58,502 nucleotides of DNA from Candidatus Brevibacterium intestinavium (GTDB taxonomy: Bacteria > Actinomycetota > Actinomycetes > Actinomycetales > Brevibacteriaceae). The position numbers and the translations under genes were made by a program. Location of the stretch: assembly GCA_019117545.1 (NCBI GenBank), contig DWZN01000023.1, positions 1 to 58,502 on the forward strand. The letters run 5' to 3'. Shown here piece after piece: positions 35,394 through 44,540 of the stretch (the stretch's first letter is position 1; every line of letters begins with the position of its first letter). A model generated the notes under the pieces. The model saw only the letters and a list, made by a program, of their open reading frames with translations. It searched no databases and was not told the origin of the DNA.

Positions 35394-36965
35394 ATGGATT
35401 TGGATCCAGTCCTCATCGGACGGTGGCAATTCGGAATCACCACCGTCTACCACTTCTGGATGGTGCCGCTGACTCTGGGACTCGGGATGCTCGTCGCGAT
35501 CCTGCAGACGATCTATCACCGCACCGGCAATGAGGTCTATCTGCGCAGCACGAAGTTCTTCGGCAAGCTCTTCCTCATCAACTTCATCATGGGCGTGGCC
35601 ACCGGTCTGGTCCAGGAATTCCAGTTCGGGATGGCCTGGAGCGAATACTCGCGCTTCGTCGGCGACGTATTCGGCGCGCCTCTCGCCCTGGAGGCGCTGC
35701 TCGCGTTCTTCCTCGAATCGACGTTCCTGGGACTGTGGATCTTCGGCTGGGGGAGACTGCCCCGGGCGGTCCACCTCGGTGCTCTGTGGTGCGCGGTCAT
35801 CGGTTCGTGGATCTCGGCCTATTTCATCATCGTGGCGAACTCGTGGATGCAGCATCCCGTCGGCGTCGAGATGGTCGACGGCCGACCCGTGATGACCGAT
35901 GTGTGGGCGGTGCTGGGCAACAACACCGCCATCGCCGCCTATACCCACACGCTCTTCGGCTCCCTGGCCGTCGGCGGCTCCTTCCTGCTCGGCATCTCCT
36001 GGTACCACCTCTACCACCGCCGCAAGGACGGCATCGACACCGTCGGCGACGACGGCAAGGTCGTCGTCGGGTCCTCGTCGGCCCTGCCCGGTCGCGATGA
36101 GACCGACCACCGGGTCTGGATCAAATCGCTGCGCATCGGCGCCCTCGTCGGCATCATCGCCTTCGCCGGTGTGGCCATCACCGGTGACGTCCAAGCCAAG
36201 CTCATGTTCGAACAGCAGCCGATGAAGATGGCCTCCGCCGAGGCCGCCTGCCACGACGGCACCGAATTCTCCGTGCTCACGGTCGCCGACCCGTCGTCGA
36301 ACGACTGCGACGGGGTGGAGAACATCTTCGAGATCCCCGGCCTGCTGTCCTTCCTGGCCAATGGGGACTTCTCCACGCCCGTGCACGGAGTCACGACCCT
36401 CCTGCCCGACTACCAGGAGAAGTACGGCACCCACATCCCCGACGACCCGCGCTACGGCGACCACGCCGGCGAAGCGATCGACTACCAGCCGATCATGATC
36501 GTCACCTACTGGGGCTTCCGGATGATGATCGGGTTCGGCGTCCTGGCCGCCGGCGTCTGCGTGATCGGTCTGTGGCTGTCGCGCAAGGGCACGGTTCCGG
36601 TCTCGAAGTGGCTCAGCCGCGGATTCCTCCTGGCCATCACGGCCCCGTTCATCGCGAACTCGGCAGGGTGGATCTTCACGGAGATGGGCCGCCAGCCCTT
36701 CGTCGTGGTCCCGAACCCCGCGCAGCTCGACGGGGTGTACATGTACACCCAGGCGGCGCTGTCTCCCGAACTGAGTCCGGGGACGCTGCTGTTCTCAGTG
36801 ATCAGCCTCACCGCCGTCTACGGCGGTCTGATGGTCGTCGAACTGCGGCTGCTGACGACCTACGTCAAGGGAGGAGTCGCCTCGGCGATGCCTGAGCTGG
36901 CCTCCTCCACGACCAAACCCACGATCACCGACGACGGCGAAGACGTGCTGTCGTTCGCCTACTGA
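35394..36965 (+). CDS. cydA: CydA, cytochrome bd oxidase subunit I
   Basis: Membrane subunit carrying hemes b558, b595 and d; reduces oxygen to water with quinol electrons at high oxygen affinity. It is 523 aa with about nine transmembrane helices. The heme-ligand His is in YHFWMVP near residue 19 and another in TAYTHTLFG-like AAYTHTLFGS near 183; the block LVQEFQFGMAWSEYSRFVGDV near 65-85 is intact. The Q-loop lies between helices 6 and 7. A GGAGAT site precedes ATG 35394. It is the first gene of cydA-cydB-cydDC. Confidence 0.97.
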   Translation: MDLDPVLIGRWQFGITTVYHFWMVPLTLGLGMLVAILQTIYHRTGNEVYLRSTKFFGKLFLINFIMGVATGLVQEFQFGMAWSEYSRFVGDVFGAPLALEALLAFFLESTFLGLWIFGWGRLPRAVHLGALWCAVIGSWISAYFIIVANSWMQHPVGVEMVDGRPVMTDVWAVLGNNTAIAAYTHTLFGSLAVGGSFLLGISWYHLYHRRKDGIDTVGDDGKVVVGSSSALPGRDETDHRVWIKSLRIGALVGIIAFAGVAITGDVQAKLMFEQQPMKMASAEAACHDGTEFSVLTVADPSSNDCDGVENIFEIPGLLSFLANGDFSTPVHGVTTLLPDYQEKYGTHIPDDPRYGDHAGEAIDYQPIMIVTYWGFRMMIGFGVLAAGVCVIGLWLSRKGTVPVSKWLSRGFLLAITAPFIANSAGWIFTEMGRQPFVVVPNPAQLDGVYMYTQAALSPELSPGTLLFSVISLTAVYGGLMVVELRLLTTYVKGGVASAMPELASSTTKPTITDDGEDVLSFAY

Positions 36966-36976
36966 GGAGAGTCACG

Positions 36977-37999
36977 ATGGAAATTCTCGCCACGATCTGG
37001 TTCGTCCTCATCGTCGTGCTGTGGACGGGATACCTGTTCCTCGACGGATTCGACCTCGGTGTGGGCATGCTCCTGCCCTTCCTGTCCCGCAAGGAGCGCG
37101 GCAAGCGCGTGCTGCTGAACACCATCGGACCGGTCTGGGACGGCAATGAGGTCTGGCTGATCACGGCCGCCGGAGCGATGTTCGCCGCGTTCCCCCACTG
37201 GTACGCCTCCCTGTTCTCCGCCCTCTACATTCCGCTGACACTGGCGCTTGTGAGTCTGATCTTCCGCGCCGTGTCGATCGAGTACCGGGGCAAGGGACAC
37301 ACACAGGCCTGGCGATCGTTCTGGACCTGGGCGATGGCCATCGGCTCGGCCGGCACCGCCTTCTGCATCGGGGCGATGCTCATGATCACGACCACCGGGC
37401 TGCCGCTGAACAGCCACGGAGACATCATCGGCGGACCATTCGCCTGGGTCTCCTGGCCGGCGCTGCTCGGAGGACTGGGCGGACTCGGGTTCACACTCGT
37501 CCACGGACTCCTGTTCCTCGGGCTCAAGACGCAGGGCGACATCCGAGCCCGAGCCAGGCGGTGGGCCACACGGGCCATGCTGCCGGCGGCCGTGCCCTTC
37601 CTCATCTGGTTCGCGCTCTCGATCACCCACCGCGTCTGGCTCGTGATCCCTGTGCTCATCGGCCTCGCCGCCCTCATCGCCGCCTTCGTCGCGGTGCGCG
37701 CCGCGGCCGAGAAGCGGGCGTTCGTCCTCCACGGGATCCACCTCGTGGCCGGGTTCGCCGCGGTGTTCGCCGGCGCCTATCCGAACGTGCTGCCCTCGAG
37801 CCTGGATCCGGCGAACTCGCTGACGATCGCTTCGGCATCGTCGTCGGACTACACGCTGACCGTGATGCTCATCGTCACCGTGATCATCCTGCCGGTGATC
37901 ATCGCCTACCAGACCTTCAGCTACCGCATGTTCCTGGACCGCATCGCCGAGACCCACATCCCCGAGGCGCATCGGGTGCCGGTGGCGATCCATTCGTGA
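36977..37999 (+). CDS. cydB: CydB, cytochrome bd oxidase subunit II
   Basis: Second structural subunit of the bd oxidase, 340 aa, about eight transmembrane helices. Conserved stretches are WTGYLFLDGFDLGVGMLLPF near the N-terminus, GPVWDGNEVWLITAAGAMFAAFP near residue 52, and RTYQ-type loop IAYQTFSYRMF near the end. It starts 11 bp after cydA with GAGGAG upstream. Its stop overlaps the GTG start of the fused transporter gene, so the three are one operon. Confidence 0.97.
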   Translation: MEILATIWFVLIVVLWTGYLFLDGFDLGVGMLLPFLSRKERGKRVLLNTIGPVWDGNEVWLITAAGAMFAAFPHWYASLFSALYIPLTLALVSLIFRAVSIEYRGKGHTQAWRSFWTWAMAIGSAGTAFCIGAMLMITTTGLPLNSHGDIIGGPFAWVSWPALLGGLGGLGFTLVHGLLFLGLKTQGDIRARARRWATRAMLPAAVPFLIWFALSITHRVWLVIPVLIGLAALIAAFVAVRAAAEKRAFVLHGIHLVAGFAAVFAGAYPNVLPSSLDPANSLTIASASSSDYTLTVMLIVTVIILPVIIAYQTFSYRMFLDRIAETHIPEAHRVPVAIHS

Positions 38000-40900
38000 C
38001 CTCGCCGCTGTCGATTCTGCTCGAACTGCCGTCCGGCCGGCGGGGGCTCGGCCTGTCCGTCTTCTCCGCTCTGGCCCGCGCGGTGGGGATCGTGCTCATC
38101 GCCGAGGCGGTCGTCCGGGCGATCATCGGCCACAGCGGTCCGGGCGTGTGGGTCGTCCTCGGCCTCCTCGGCGCCGGACTGCGCGGCGGCGGACTCTGGC
38201 TCGACCGCCGTCTGGGCACCGGACTGGCCGCCGAATCCAAACAGGGGCTGCGGGCGGGGATCCTGTCCGCACTGCTGCGCGGACGCGGTCGGCCGAGAAC
38301 CGCGACGGCCGTGACCGTCACCCGCGGCATCGACGACCTCGACGACTACTTCACCACGGTGCTGCCGGCACTGAGCGCGGCGGCCGTGGTGCCCGTGGTC
38401 CTGCTCGTGCGGATCGTCTTCAGCGATGTGCTCTCCGCCGTCATCGTCGCGGTCTGCCTGCCGTTGGTGCCGCTGTTCATGGTCCTCATCGGTCGCTACA
38501 CCGCCGAATCGACGACCCGGACGATCAGAGCGCTGGAACGGCTGTCCGATCATCTGGCCGAACTCGCCGAGGGCCTGCCGGTGCTCATCGGCCTCGGCCG
38601 CTCCCGCGATCACGCGCGACGTCTGCGCGAACTCGGTGAGCGCTACCACCAGGCGAACCTCACGACCCTGCGCATCGCGTTCCTGTCGAGTCTCGCGCTC
38701 GAACTCATCGCCACGATCTCGGTCGCCCTCGTCGCCGTGGTCATCGGCCTGCGACTGGTCAACGGCACGATGGATCTGAGCTCAGGGCTGCTCATCCTCC
38801 TCATCGCCCCCGAATGCTTCACCCCTCTGCGCGAACTGGGCTCGGGATTCCACGCCAGCGAGAACGGCCGCGAAGCACGCAGCCGAGCGCAGACGCTGCT
38901 GAGCGAGGCAGAAGCCTCGGCACGGACGCAGACCGAGTCCGGGACCCGACGGCCGACGGAGGAGCGGAGTCAGCATGTCGTCTACGGCGACGGCACCGCG
39001 ATCTCCTGGACTGATCGGATCGGAACGGGCCCGGGGGTGACCACGGTCAGCGGTCGGTCGGGAACCGGGAAGACGACCGTGCTCACGGCCCTCATCGGCG
39101 GCCTGCCCGCCGACGCCGACACGACCGTCACCCCCGTCAGAGCCGCCTATGTGCCGCAGACGCCGCGCATGTTCGCCGCCGCCATCGGCGCCGAGCTCGA
39201 ACTCTTCGGACTCGATGCCCGGCAGGCCGAACGGGCACTGGCCGCGGCCGGGCTGCCCACGGATCCGCTGACGGCGACCGCGGCGCTGAGCCCCGGGCAG
39301 CAGCGACGGCTGGCGCTGGTGCGGGTGCTGCACCGCCTCGGCGATGGGGCCGATGTGCTCGTCCTCGACGAACCCACCGCCCATCTCGATGCCGACAACG
39401 CCGGCATCGTCATCGACATGATCGCCGAGGCGGCCGCCTCCCACCGTGTGATCCTGGCCAGCCATGACGAGCGTGTGAGGGCTCTGGCCGAAACCGAGAT
39501 CCGACCGATCCGAACCCGGGAGCCGGCCCCGAACGACAGCGATCCGGCAGCGGCTGAGCGGCCGGACGCATCCGCGGCGAAGGAGCGGGAGGAGCCCGCG
39601 GCCGAGGGGCGGGATGCGTCGAAGGCTGCGAGGCAGGACGCTCCTCGGGCCGAGACCACGGCCGGTGGGCTCGATTCGGCGATGCTGTGGGAGGACGAGT
39701 CCGGTGCCGAACACAGCGTGGAGACGAAGGCCGCGGCGCTGCGACGCAGATGGTCGATCCTGCGCTCGAGCCTGCCGCTGCTCAACCCCACGATGGCTCT
39801 GGCCGCGCTGAGCGCCTGCGCCTCCAGCCTGGCCGCGATCGCCCTCACCGCTGTCTCGGCCTGGCTCATCGTCGAGGCCTCCTACCAGCCGCCGATCATG
39901 CTGCTCATGGTCGCCATCGTCGGGGTCCGCTTCTTCGGACTCTCCCGCTCGGTGCTGCTCTACGCCAGCCGTCTCAAACTCCATTCGGCGATCTTCGCCG
40001 CCCTCACCCGACTCCGCACGAGCCTGTGGGAGCACTTCGAACGAGTCGGCATGAGCGACCGGAAGCTGCTGACCTCGGACTCGGCCCTGAGAGCCATGGT
40101 CGCCGATGCCGATGACGTCCGCGATCTCGTTCCGCGCACACTGTTCCCGCCGCTCGTATCGGCCATGGTCGTTCTGGGCGTGTGCATCACCGCGGCTCTG
40201 CTCGATCCGGGATCGCTGCCGTGGTTCCTCCTGCTCGGCGCGGTGAATCTCATCGTGCTCGCGAGCATCGTCATCAGCGCCGAGAGCAGGCTGGCCCGAG
40301 GCATCCGGGACGACCGCAACCGGATCCTGTCGGTGTTGACCCGGGCGCTGAACGCCAAGGACGATGTCCACGCCAACGGTGCCGACGCACAGGTCCTCGG
40401 TCTGCTGTCCCGACTGGAGGCCGGCCTCGAGGCGAAGCAGGCGGCCTCGGCCCGGAACTTCGGGCTGGCCCATCTGTGGCTGCAGCTGAGCACCGTCGGC
40501 ACGGCCATGGTGCTCGCCGCCACCTCGCCGGCGTCCACGGAGATCCTCGCGGTGCTGGCGCTCATGGCCTTGGGCCTGAACGAGGTCTTCGCCTCGAGCC
40601 TCGAAGCCTTCCGGCAGATGCCGGGGCTGGCCGCAGCGCTGGACAGTCTGCCCGACCCCGGTGCGTCCACATCCGCACAGCAGGCCGTCGAAGAGACGAC
40701 CGCGCCGTCTGCGGACCGGCTGTCGGACCAGGAGTCCGGAGACGATCTGCTGCCCGCAGCTGAGCGCATCGAAGCACTCGACCTCAGAGCGATCACCGTG
40801 GGCTGGGAGGCGACACCGGTGATCGACGGGCTCGATCTGCATGCCGAACGCGGTGGATGGACCCTGCTCTGCGGGGACAGCGGCACCGGCAAGTCGACGA

Positions 40901-41472
40901 GCCTCAGCGTCCTCCTGCGCTTCCTCGACCCGTGGGCCGGCAGCTACACCGCTCGGGGCACACAGGACACGATCGTCGATATGCTCACCCGGGCCCCGGC
41001 CGATCTGGTCGGACGGATCGCCTGGTGCCCGCAGGAGGCGCACATCTTCCGCTCCACCGTCCGCGGGAATCTCGCTCTCTCCCAGCAGACGGTCCCGGGC
41101 GACGAGGACATGGTCGCCGCTCTGCATGCGGCGGGTCTGGACGAGTGGGCCGATGCCGAAGGACTCGACCGGTGGGTCGGCGACCACGGTTCGGAGGTCT
41201 CCGGCGGTCAGAGACAGCGCCTGGCCGTGGCGCGGACGCTGCTGACCGGTGCCGATGTCATCGTCCTCGACGAGCCGACGGCGCACCTGGACGATGAGAC
41301 CGCGAACCGAGTCATCGACGACCTGCGCAGGAACCTCGTCTCACGCACCGTGGTCATGGTCACTCACGACCGCCGTCTCATCACCGACGACGACACCGTC
41401 GTCGACCTCGGCGAACGACCGGAGAACACTGCGGCCGCAGAATCGGTCAGTCTCGCTTCGACCCGAACATGA
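37996..41472 (+). CDS. cydDC: CydD-CydC fused ABC exporter for bd oxidase assembly
   Basis: Thiol (cysteine/glutathione) exporter and heme-binding ABC transporter required to assemble cytochrome bd, here as one 1158-aa chain holding two half transporters. Each half has six membrane helices followed by a nucleotide-binding domain. Walker A lysines are at about 359 and 966. The first half has the degenerate signature LSPGQQRR, the second the canonical SGGQRQR; both have VLDEPTAHLD and switch His residues. A charged linker (about 505-560) joins the halves. GTG 37996 overlaps the cydB stop. The 3' end overlaps sepH on the other strand by 26 nt. Confidence 0.94.
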   Translation: MTSPLSILLELPSGRRGLGLSVFSALARAVGIVLIAEAVVRAIIGHSGPGVWVVLGLLGAGLRGGGLWLDRRLGTGLAAESKQGLRAGILSALLRGRGRPRTATAVTVTRGIDDLDDYFTTVLPALSAAAVVPVVLLVRIVFSDVLSAVIVAVCLPLVPLFMVLIGRYTAESTTRTIRALERLSDHLAELAEGLPVLIGLGRSRDHARRLRELGERYHQANLTTLRIAFLSSLALELIATISVALVAVVIGLRLVNGTMDLSSGLLILLIAPECFTPLRELGSGFHASENGREARSRAQTLLSEAEASARTQTESGTRRPTEERSQHVVYGDGTAISWTDRIGTGPGVTTVSGRSGTGKTTVLTALIGGLPADADTTVTPVRAAYVPQTPRMFAAAIGAELELFGLDARQAERALAAAGLPTDPLTATAALSPGQQRRLALVRVLHRLGDGADVLVLDEPTAHLDADNAGIVIDMIAEAAASHRVILASHDERVRALAETEIRPIRTREPAPNDSDPAAAERPDASAAKEREEPAAEGRDASKAARQDAPRAETTAGGLDSAMLWEDESGAEHSVETKAAALRRRWSILRSSLPLLNPTMALAALSACASSLAAIALTAVSAWLIVEASYQPPIMLLMVAIVGVRFFGLSRSVLLYASRLKLHSAIFAALTRLRTSLWEHFERVGMSDRKLLTSDSALRAMVADADDVRDLVPRTLFPPLVSAMVVLGVCITAALLDPGSLPWFLLLGAVNLIVLASIVISAESRLARGIRDDRNRILSVLTRALNAKDDVHANGADAQVLGLLSRLEAGLEAKQAASARNFGLAHLWLQLSTVGTAMVLAATSPASTEILAVLALMALGLNEVFASSLEAFRQMPGLAAALDSLPDPGASTSAQQAVEETTAPSADRLSDQESGDDLLPAAERIEALDLRAITVGWEATPVIDGLDLHAERGGWTLLCGDSGTGKSTSLSVLLRFLDPWAGSYTARGTQDTIVDMLTRAPADLVGRIAWCPQEAHIFRSTVRGNLALSQQTVPGDEDMVAALHAAGLDEWADAEGLDRWVGDHGSEVSGGQRQRLAVARTLLTGADVIVLDEPTAHLDDETANRVIDDLRRNLVSRTVVMVTHDRRLITDDDTVVDLGERPENTAAAESVSLASTRT

Positions 41473-42559
41473 TCTCGTCCCAGCTCGGGATCGAGGCACG
41501 GGAGTTCTTCTTCGACTTCGGCTTCGCCTCCTTCGCCGCGGCGGCCTCCCGGTGCGAATCATCGCTGACACCGGGCTCATTGAGCAGCGAGAGCTGATTC
41601 TCGTCATCGAAGACGCCGACCTTCTCCGTCGGCTCCTGCGGATCCTCGGGGGCCGGGGCGGCGTCCTCGAACGCGAAGACCTCGTCATCGGTCGCCGCCG
41701 CCGGCTGCCCCGGCGCGGTGTGAGCGCCCTGCGGGTGAGTCTCAGGATCCTCGGTCACCGCACGCAGACGGGTCCGCGGCTCCTCCTCGGAATGACGGCG
41801 CTTGCGCAGGTTCTCCAGAATGCGGCCGGTCTCGGCCTGATGGTCACGTGCCTGCTGCGACGGAGCCGTTCCTCCTGGCTGACGGGTCGGGGCCTCGGGC
41901 GAGACGGAATCGGAGGCGGGCTCGGCCGGGAAGACATCGACTTCCTCGGTGTTCCTCTGCCGTTCGGCACCGCTGCCGTAGTTCGGGATCGGACCGGTGT
42001 CGGTCGGGCCCGAATCGGCGAGCCATTTGGCCTCATCGTCGATCGGGGTCAGCGAACGACGGTAGTAATGCCAGCTGGCGGTCCGGATCCGATCAGCTGC
42101 GGTGAAGCTGAGTTGGACGTACCAATTGCCGTCCTGCTGCTTCCAGGAGTCCCATTCCATCGTCTCGATGTCGACATCGCGCATGGCCAGCCGCTCCTGG
42201 CAGAGTTCGATCAGCGGCGTCGGCTCGCCATTGGGATCGTGATCGGAGTAGATCGGATGGCGACTGGCGAGATAGGCCGTGCGAGAGCGTTCGGCCATCG
42301 CCGGACCCTCATAGGTGCGCACATAGTCGATATCGGCACCGGTGGAGGCCACGACCTCCTCGGCGTCCATGCCTCCGCGGATCATGGCCTGGATGTCCTT
42401 GGGACGCACCGGAGTCTCGGATTTGGGCTGGGTGCGCTCCCGGCGCACCGCGGCAATGAGAGCTTCATCGACGACGACTCGGTACTGAAGCCCGTTCTCG
42501 TCGTTCAACAGCAGATGAGTGCCATCCGCGTTGACTCCGTTCAAGATCAGTTCACGCAT
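41447..42559 (-). CDS. sepH: SepH, actinobacterial septation protein (DUF3071)
   Basis: Division protein that in Streptomyces and mycobacteria binds FtsZ and stimulates its assembly. ATG 42559 is chosen because AAAGGAG lies 8 nt upstream; it gives 370 aa beginning MRELILNGVNADGTHLLL. The conserved DUF3071 domain with a helix-turn-helix-like segment (VRPKDIQAMIRGGMDAEEV) covers residues 1-170. The rest is disordered and acidic, ending in a conserved-looking basic motif SIPSWDEIMFGSKRD. It is far from the main division cluster and converges on cydDC. Confidence 0.92.
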   Translation of the reverse strand: MRELILNGVNADGTHLLLNDENGLQYRVVVDEALIAAVRRERTQPKSETPVRPKDIQAMIRGGMDAEEVVASTGADIDYVRTYEGPAMAERSRTAYLASRHPIYSDHDPNGEPTPLIELCQERLAMRDVDIETMEWDSWKQQDGNWYVQLSFTAADRIRTASWHYYRRSLTPIDDEAKWLADSGPTDTGPIPNYGSGAERQRNTEEVDVFPAEPASDSVSPEAPTRQPGGTAPSQQARDHQAETGRILENLRKRRHSEEEPRTRLRAVTEDPETHPQGAHTAPGQPAAATDDEVFAFEDAAPAPEDPQEPTEKVGVFDDENQLSLLNEPGVSDDSHREAAAAKEAKPKSKKNSRASIPSWDEIMFGSKRD

Positions 42560-42789
42560 GCCATAAGCTCCTTTATCGCGTCTCAATGGCATCGTGTCAC
42601 GTTCGGCGCGGCGAGTCGGGCAGATTTGCGCGCGAGTCGCGAAATCACGGGCCGGTCCGGGCCTCGGAGACCTGAAATGTGGACTCGATCACGTGGGATG
42701 TCCGAGGCCAGGGGGAGGGAGCCTTCTGCGGCCAGGGGGTCTGAACCGTGAGTGGGTATGACTCACTGTGCGGACATCGGGGCCCGAAG

Positions 42790-42807
42790 CTCTACAGCCT
42801 GTAAAAT
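42790..42807 (+). promoter_or_regulatory. BlaI-type operator overlapping the hemH -10 box
   Basis: CTCTAC-AGCCT-GTAAAA (42790-42806) has the same architecture as the sites at cydA and the repressor gene, with 5 of 6 matches per half-site and a TACA-N3-TGTA core. TAAAAT (42802-42807) is the likely -10; it ends 7 nt before GTG 42815, so the mRNA should be leaderless. Confidence 0.55.
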
Positions 42808-42814
42808 CAGGAGC

Positions 42815-43927
42815 GTGAATAAGACTGCACCCATCGATGCCCTGATCCTCATGTCATTCGGAGGACCGGAGGCCCCAGAAGAAGTTGTCCCCTTCCTTCG
42901 CAACGTCACCGCCGGCCGCGGAATCCCCGAGGAGCGACTCGAGGAGGTGGGGGAGCACTACTTCGGCTTCGGAGGCAAGTCGCCGATCAATGACCAGAAC
43001 AGAGCCCTGCTGTCGGCTCTGCGCGGCGAGCTCGACCGGCGCGGGATCGACACGCCGCTGATCTGGGGCAACCGCAACTGGGACCCCTATCTCACCGATG
43101 AGGTGCGGACCCAGGCGCAGGAGGGACGCACCCGATTCCTGTCGATCGACACCTCCGCCTATTCCTCATACTCCTCGTGCCGGCAGTACCGGGAGGACTT
43201 CGCGAAGACGATCGAGACCCTGGCCGGCGAAGGCCTCGAGGTGTCGATCGACAAGATCCGCCAGTTCTACAACCACCCCGGCTATGCCGACGCCTGCGCG
43301 GCTCGCCTCGACGACGGCCTCGCCGACTTCCGCACGCAGGTCGGTGAGTTCGACGCCGACAAGCACCGCATCCTCTTCGTCACCCATTCGATCCCCAACG
43401 TCATGCAGGACGCCTCGGCAGTGGCCACCAACGGCTACCTCGCCCAGCACGAGGAGCTCATGGCGAATCTCCTGGGCCGACTGGACGAGGCCGAGCGGCT
43501 GCCCGCCGAGCTCGTCTACTGCTCCCGCTCCGGGCCCCCGGAGGTTCCGTGGCTCGAACCCGATGTCAACGACCGGATGACCGAACTCGCCGAGGAGGGG
43601 GTGACCGGTGTCGTGCTCGTGCCCATCGGCTTCATCTCCGACCATATGGAGGTCGTGTACGACCTCGACACCGAAGCGAAGGAGACCGCCGACGGGCTCG
43701 GCTTCGCCTTCACGCGCGTGGGTACAGTCGGCACGCATGAGGTCTTCGTGTCCGGTCTCGTCGATCTCGTCGAGGAGCGCATCGGCCAGCTGCGCGGCGA
43801 GGAGGTCGAGACTCCGGCCCTGCCGGGAACGACGCCGCTGGTGCCCGGAAGCGGGGCCTGCAGCATCGACTGCTGCCGCGGTCGCATCGATCGCGCCGTC
43901 TACCCGAACTGGGAGACCGTGAGCTGA
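42815..43927 (+). CDS. hemH: ferrochelatase (coproporphyrin-type CpfC/HemH)
   Basis: Inserts iron into a porphyrin in heme synthesis; actinobacterial members work on coproporphyrin III. GTG 42815 gives 370 aa beginning MNKTAPIDALILMSFGGPE. The catalytic His is in FVTHSIPNVM and the conserved Glu in DHMEVVYDLD. The C-terminus has Cys-rich SGACSIDCC, consistent with the [2Fe-2S] cluster of actinobacterial enzymes. The gene is monocistronic: its own promoter precedes it and a hairpin follows. A BlaI-type operator over the promoter links it to the cyd operon. Confidence 0.94.
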   Translation: MNKTAPIDALILMSFGGPEAPEEVVPFLRNVTAGRGIPEERLEEVGEHYFGFGGKSPINDQNRALLSALRGELDRRGIDTPLIWGNRNWDPYLTDEVRTQAQEGRTRFLSIDTSAYSSYSSCRQYREDFAKTIETLAGEGLEVSIDKIRQFYNHPGYADACAARLDDGLADFRTQVGEFDADKHRILFVTHSIPNVMQDASAVATNGYLAQHEELMANLLGRLDEAERLPAELVYCSRSGPPEVPWLEPDVNDRMTELAEEGVTGVVLVPIGFISDHMEVVYDLDTEAKETADGLGFAFTRVGTVGTHEVFVSGLVDLVEERIGQLRGEEVETPALPGTTPLVPGSGACSIDCCRGRIDRAVYPNWETVS

Positions 43928-43946
43928 GCGAGGCCGCTGAATGCAC

Positions 43947-43981
43947 AGAGCCCTCCTCACCGTTTCGGTGGGGAGGGCTCT
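43947..43981 (+). terminator. 15-bp stem-loop after hemH
   Basis: Arms 43947-43961 and 43967-43981 pair with one G-U wobble around GTTTC, 19 bp after the hemH stop. The gene on the other side (44028) runs toward it, so it may stop both. Confidence 0.75.
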
Positions 43982-44027
43982 TCGTGGACCAGGCGGTCGA
44001 TCGCCGCCTGGAATCGGAGGGCGAGGC

Positions 44028-44255
44028 TCAGAGCTCCTCTGGGCTGGGAATGACGGGCAGAGCGCCCGTCTCGGCCTGGATCACCTCGGCGATGGGGCCG
44101 GTGTCGACATCATTTCGGCCGGCCAGTTCCATCAGGTTCTGCAGGTCGTCGATGAGATTCTCAACCAGGAAGTCATCCCCGGCGGACCGGGCCTCGTGAA
44201 TGCGATGACGGACATCATCGATTCGGGTGTCGAGTTGATCTGCGAATTCACTCAT
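44028..44255 (-). CDS. 75-aa acidic helical protein, function unknown
   Basis: Starts at ATG 44255, preceded by GGAAGGA at about 10 nt. The protein (MSEFADQLDTRIDDVRHRIH..., ending PVIPSPEEL) is rich in Asp, Glu and Leu, with two predicted amphipathic helices over residues 3-43, no Cys and no membrane segment. I recognise no family. A longer frame begins at 44306, but the inner ATG has the better ribosome site. Confidence 0.6.
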   Translation of the reverse strand: MSEFADQLDTRIDDVRHRIHEARSAGDDFLVENLIDDLQNLMELAGRNDVDTGPIAEVIQAETGALPVIPSPEEL

Positions 44256-44540
44256 TGTGGATCCGTCCTTCCTCGGGCCGCCTCCGGAGGGGACGAACCC
44301 GGTCATCTACCGGCAGGTCGTGCTGTCGGTGCTGTCCATCACAAGCATTCTTGCAGAGCTTTTCGAGAACTCTATGTGTGGCCGACTTATGCCGACAAGC
44401 TCGTGATGAGAATCACCGCAACGGGTCTTCATTCCATCTTGCCAACGGCAAGCATACAGTGCACAATGCTGGGGACACATCACGCGAGAGGATATTATAG
44501 TCCTCCTCAGCACCCCCTGGACAGAGAGCGATGAGGCCAT

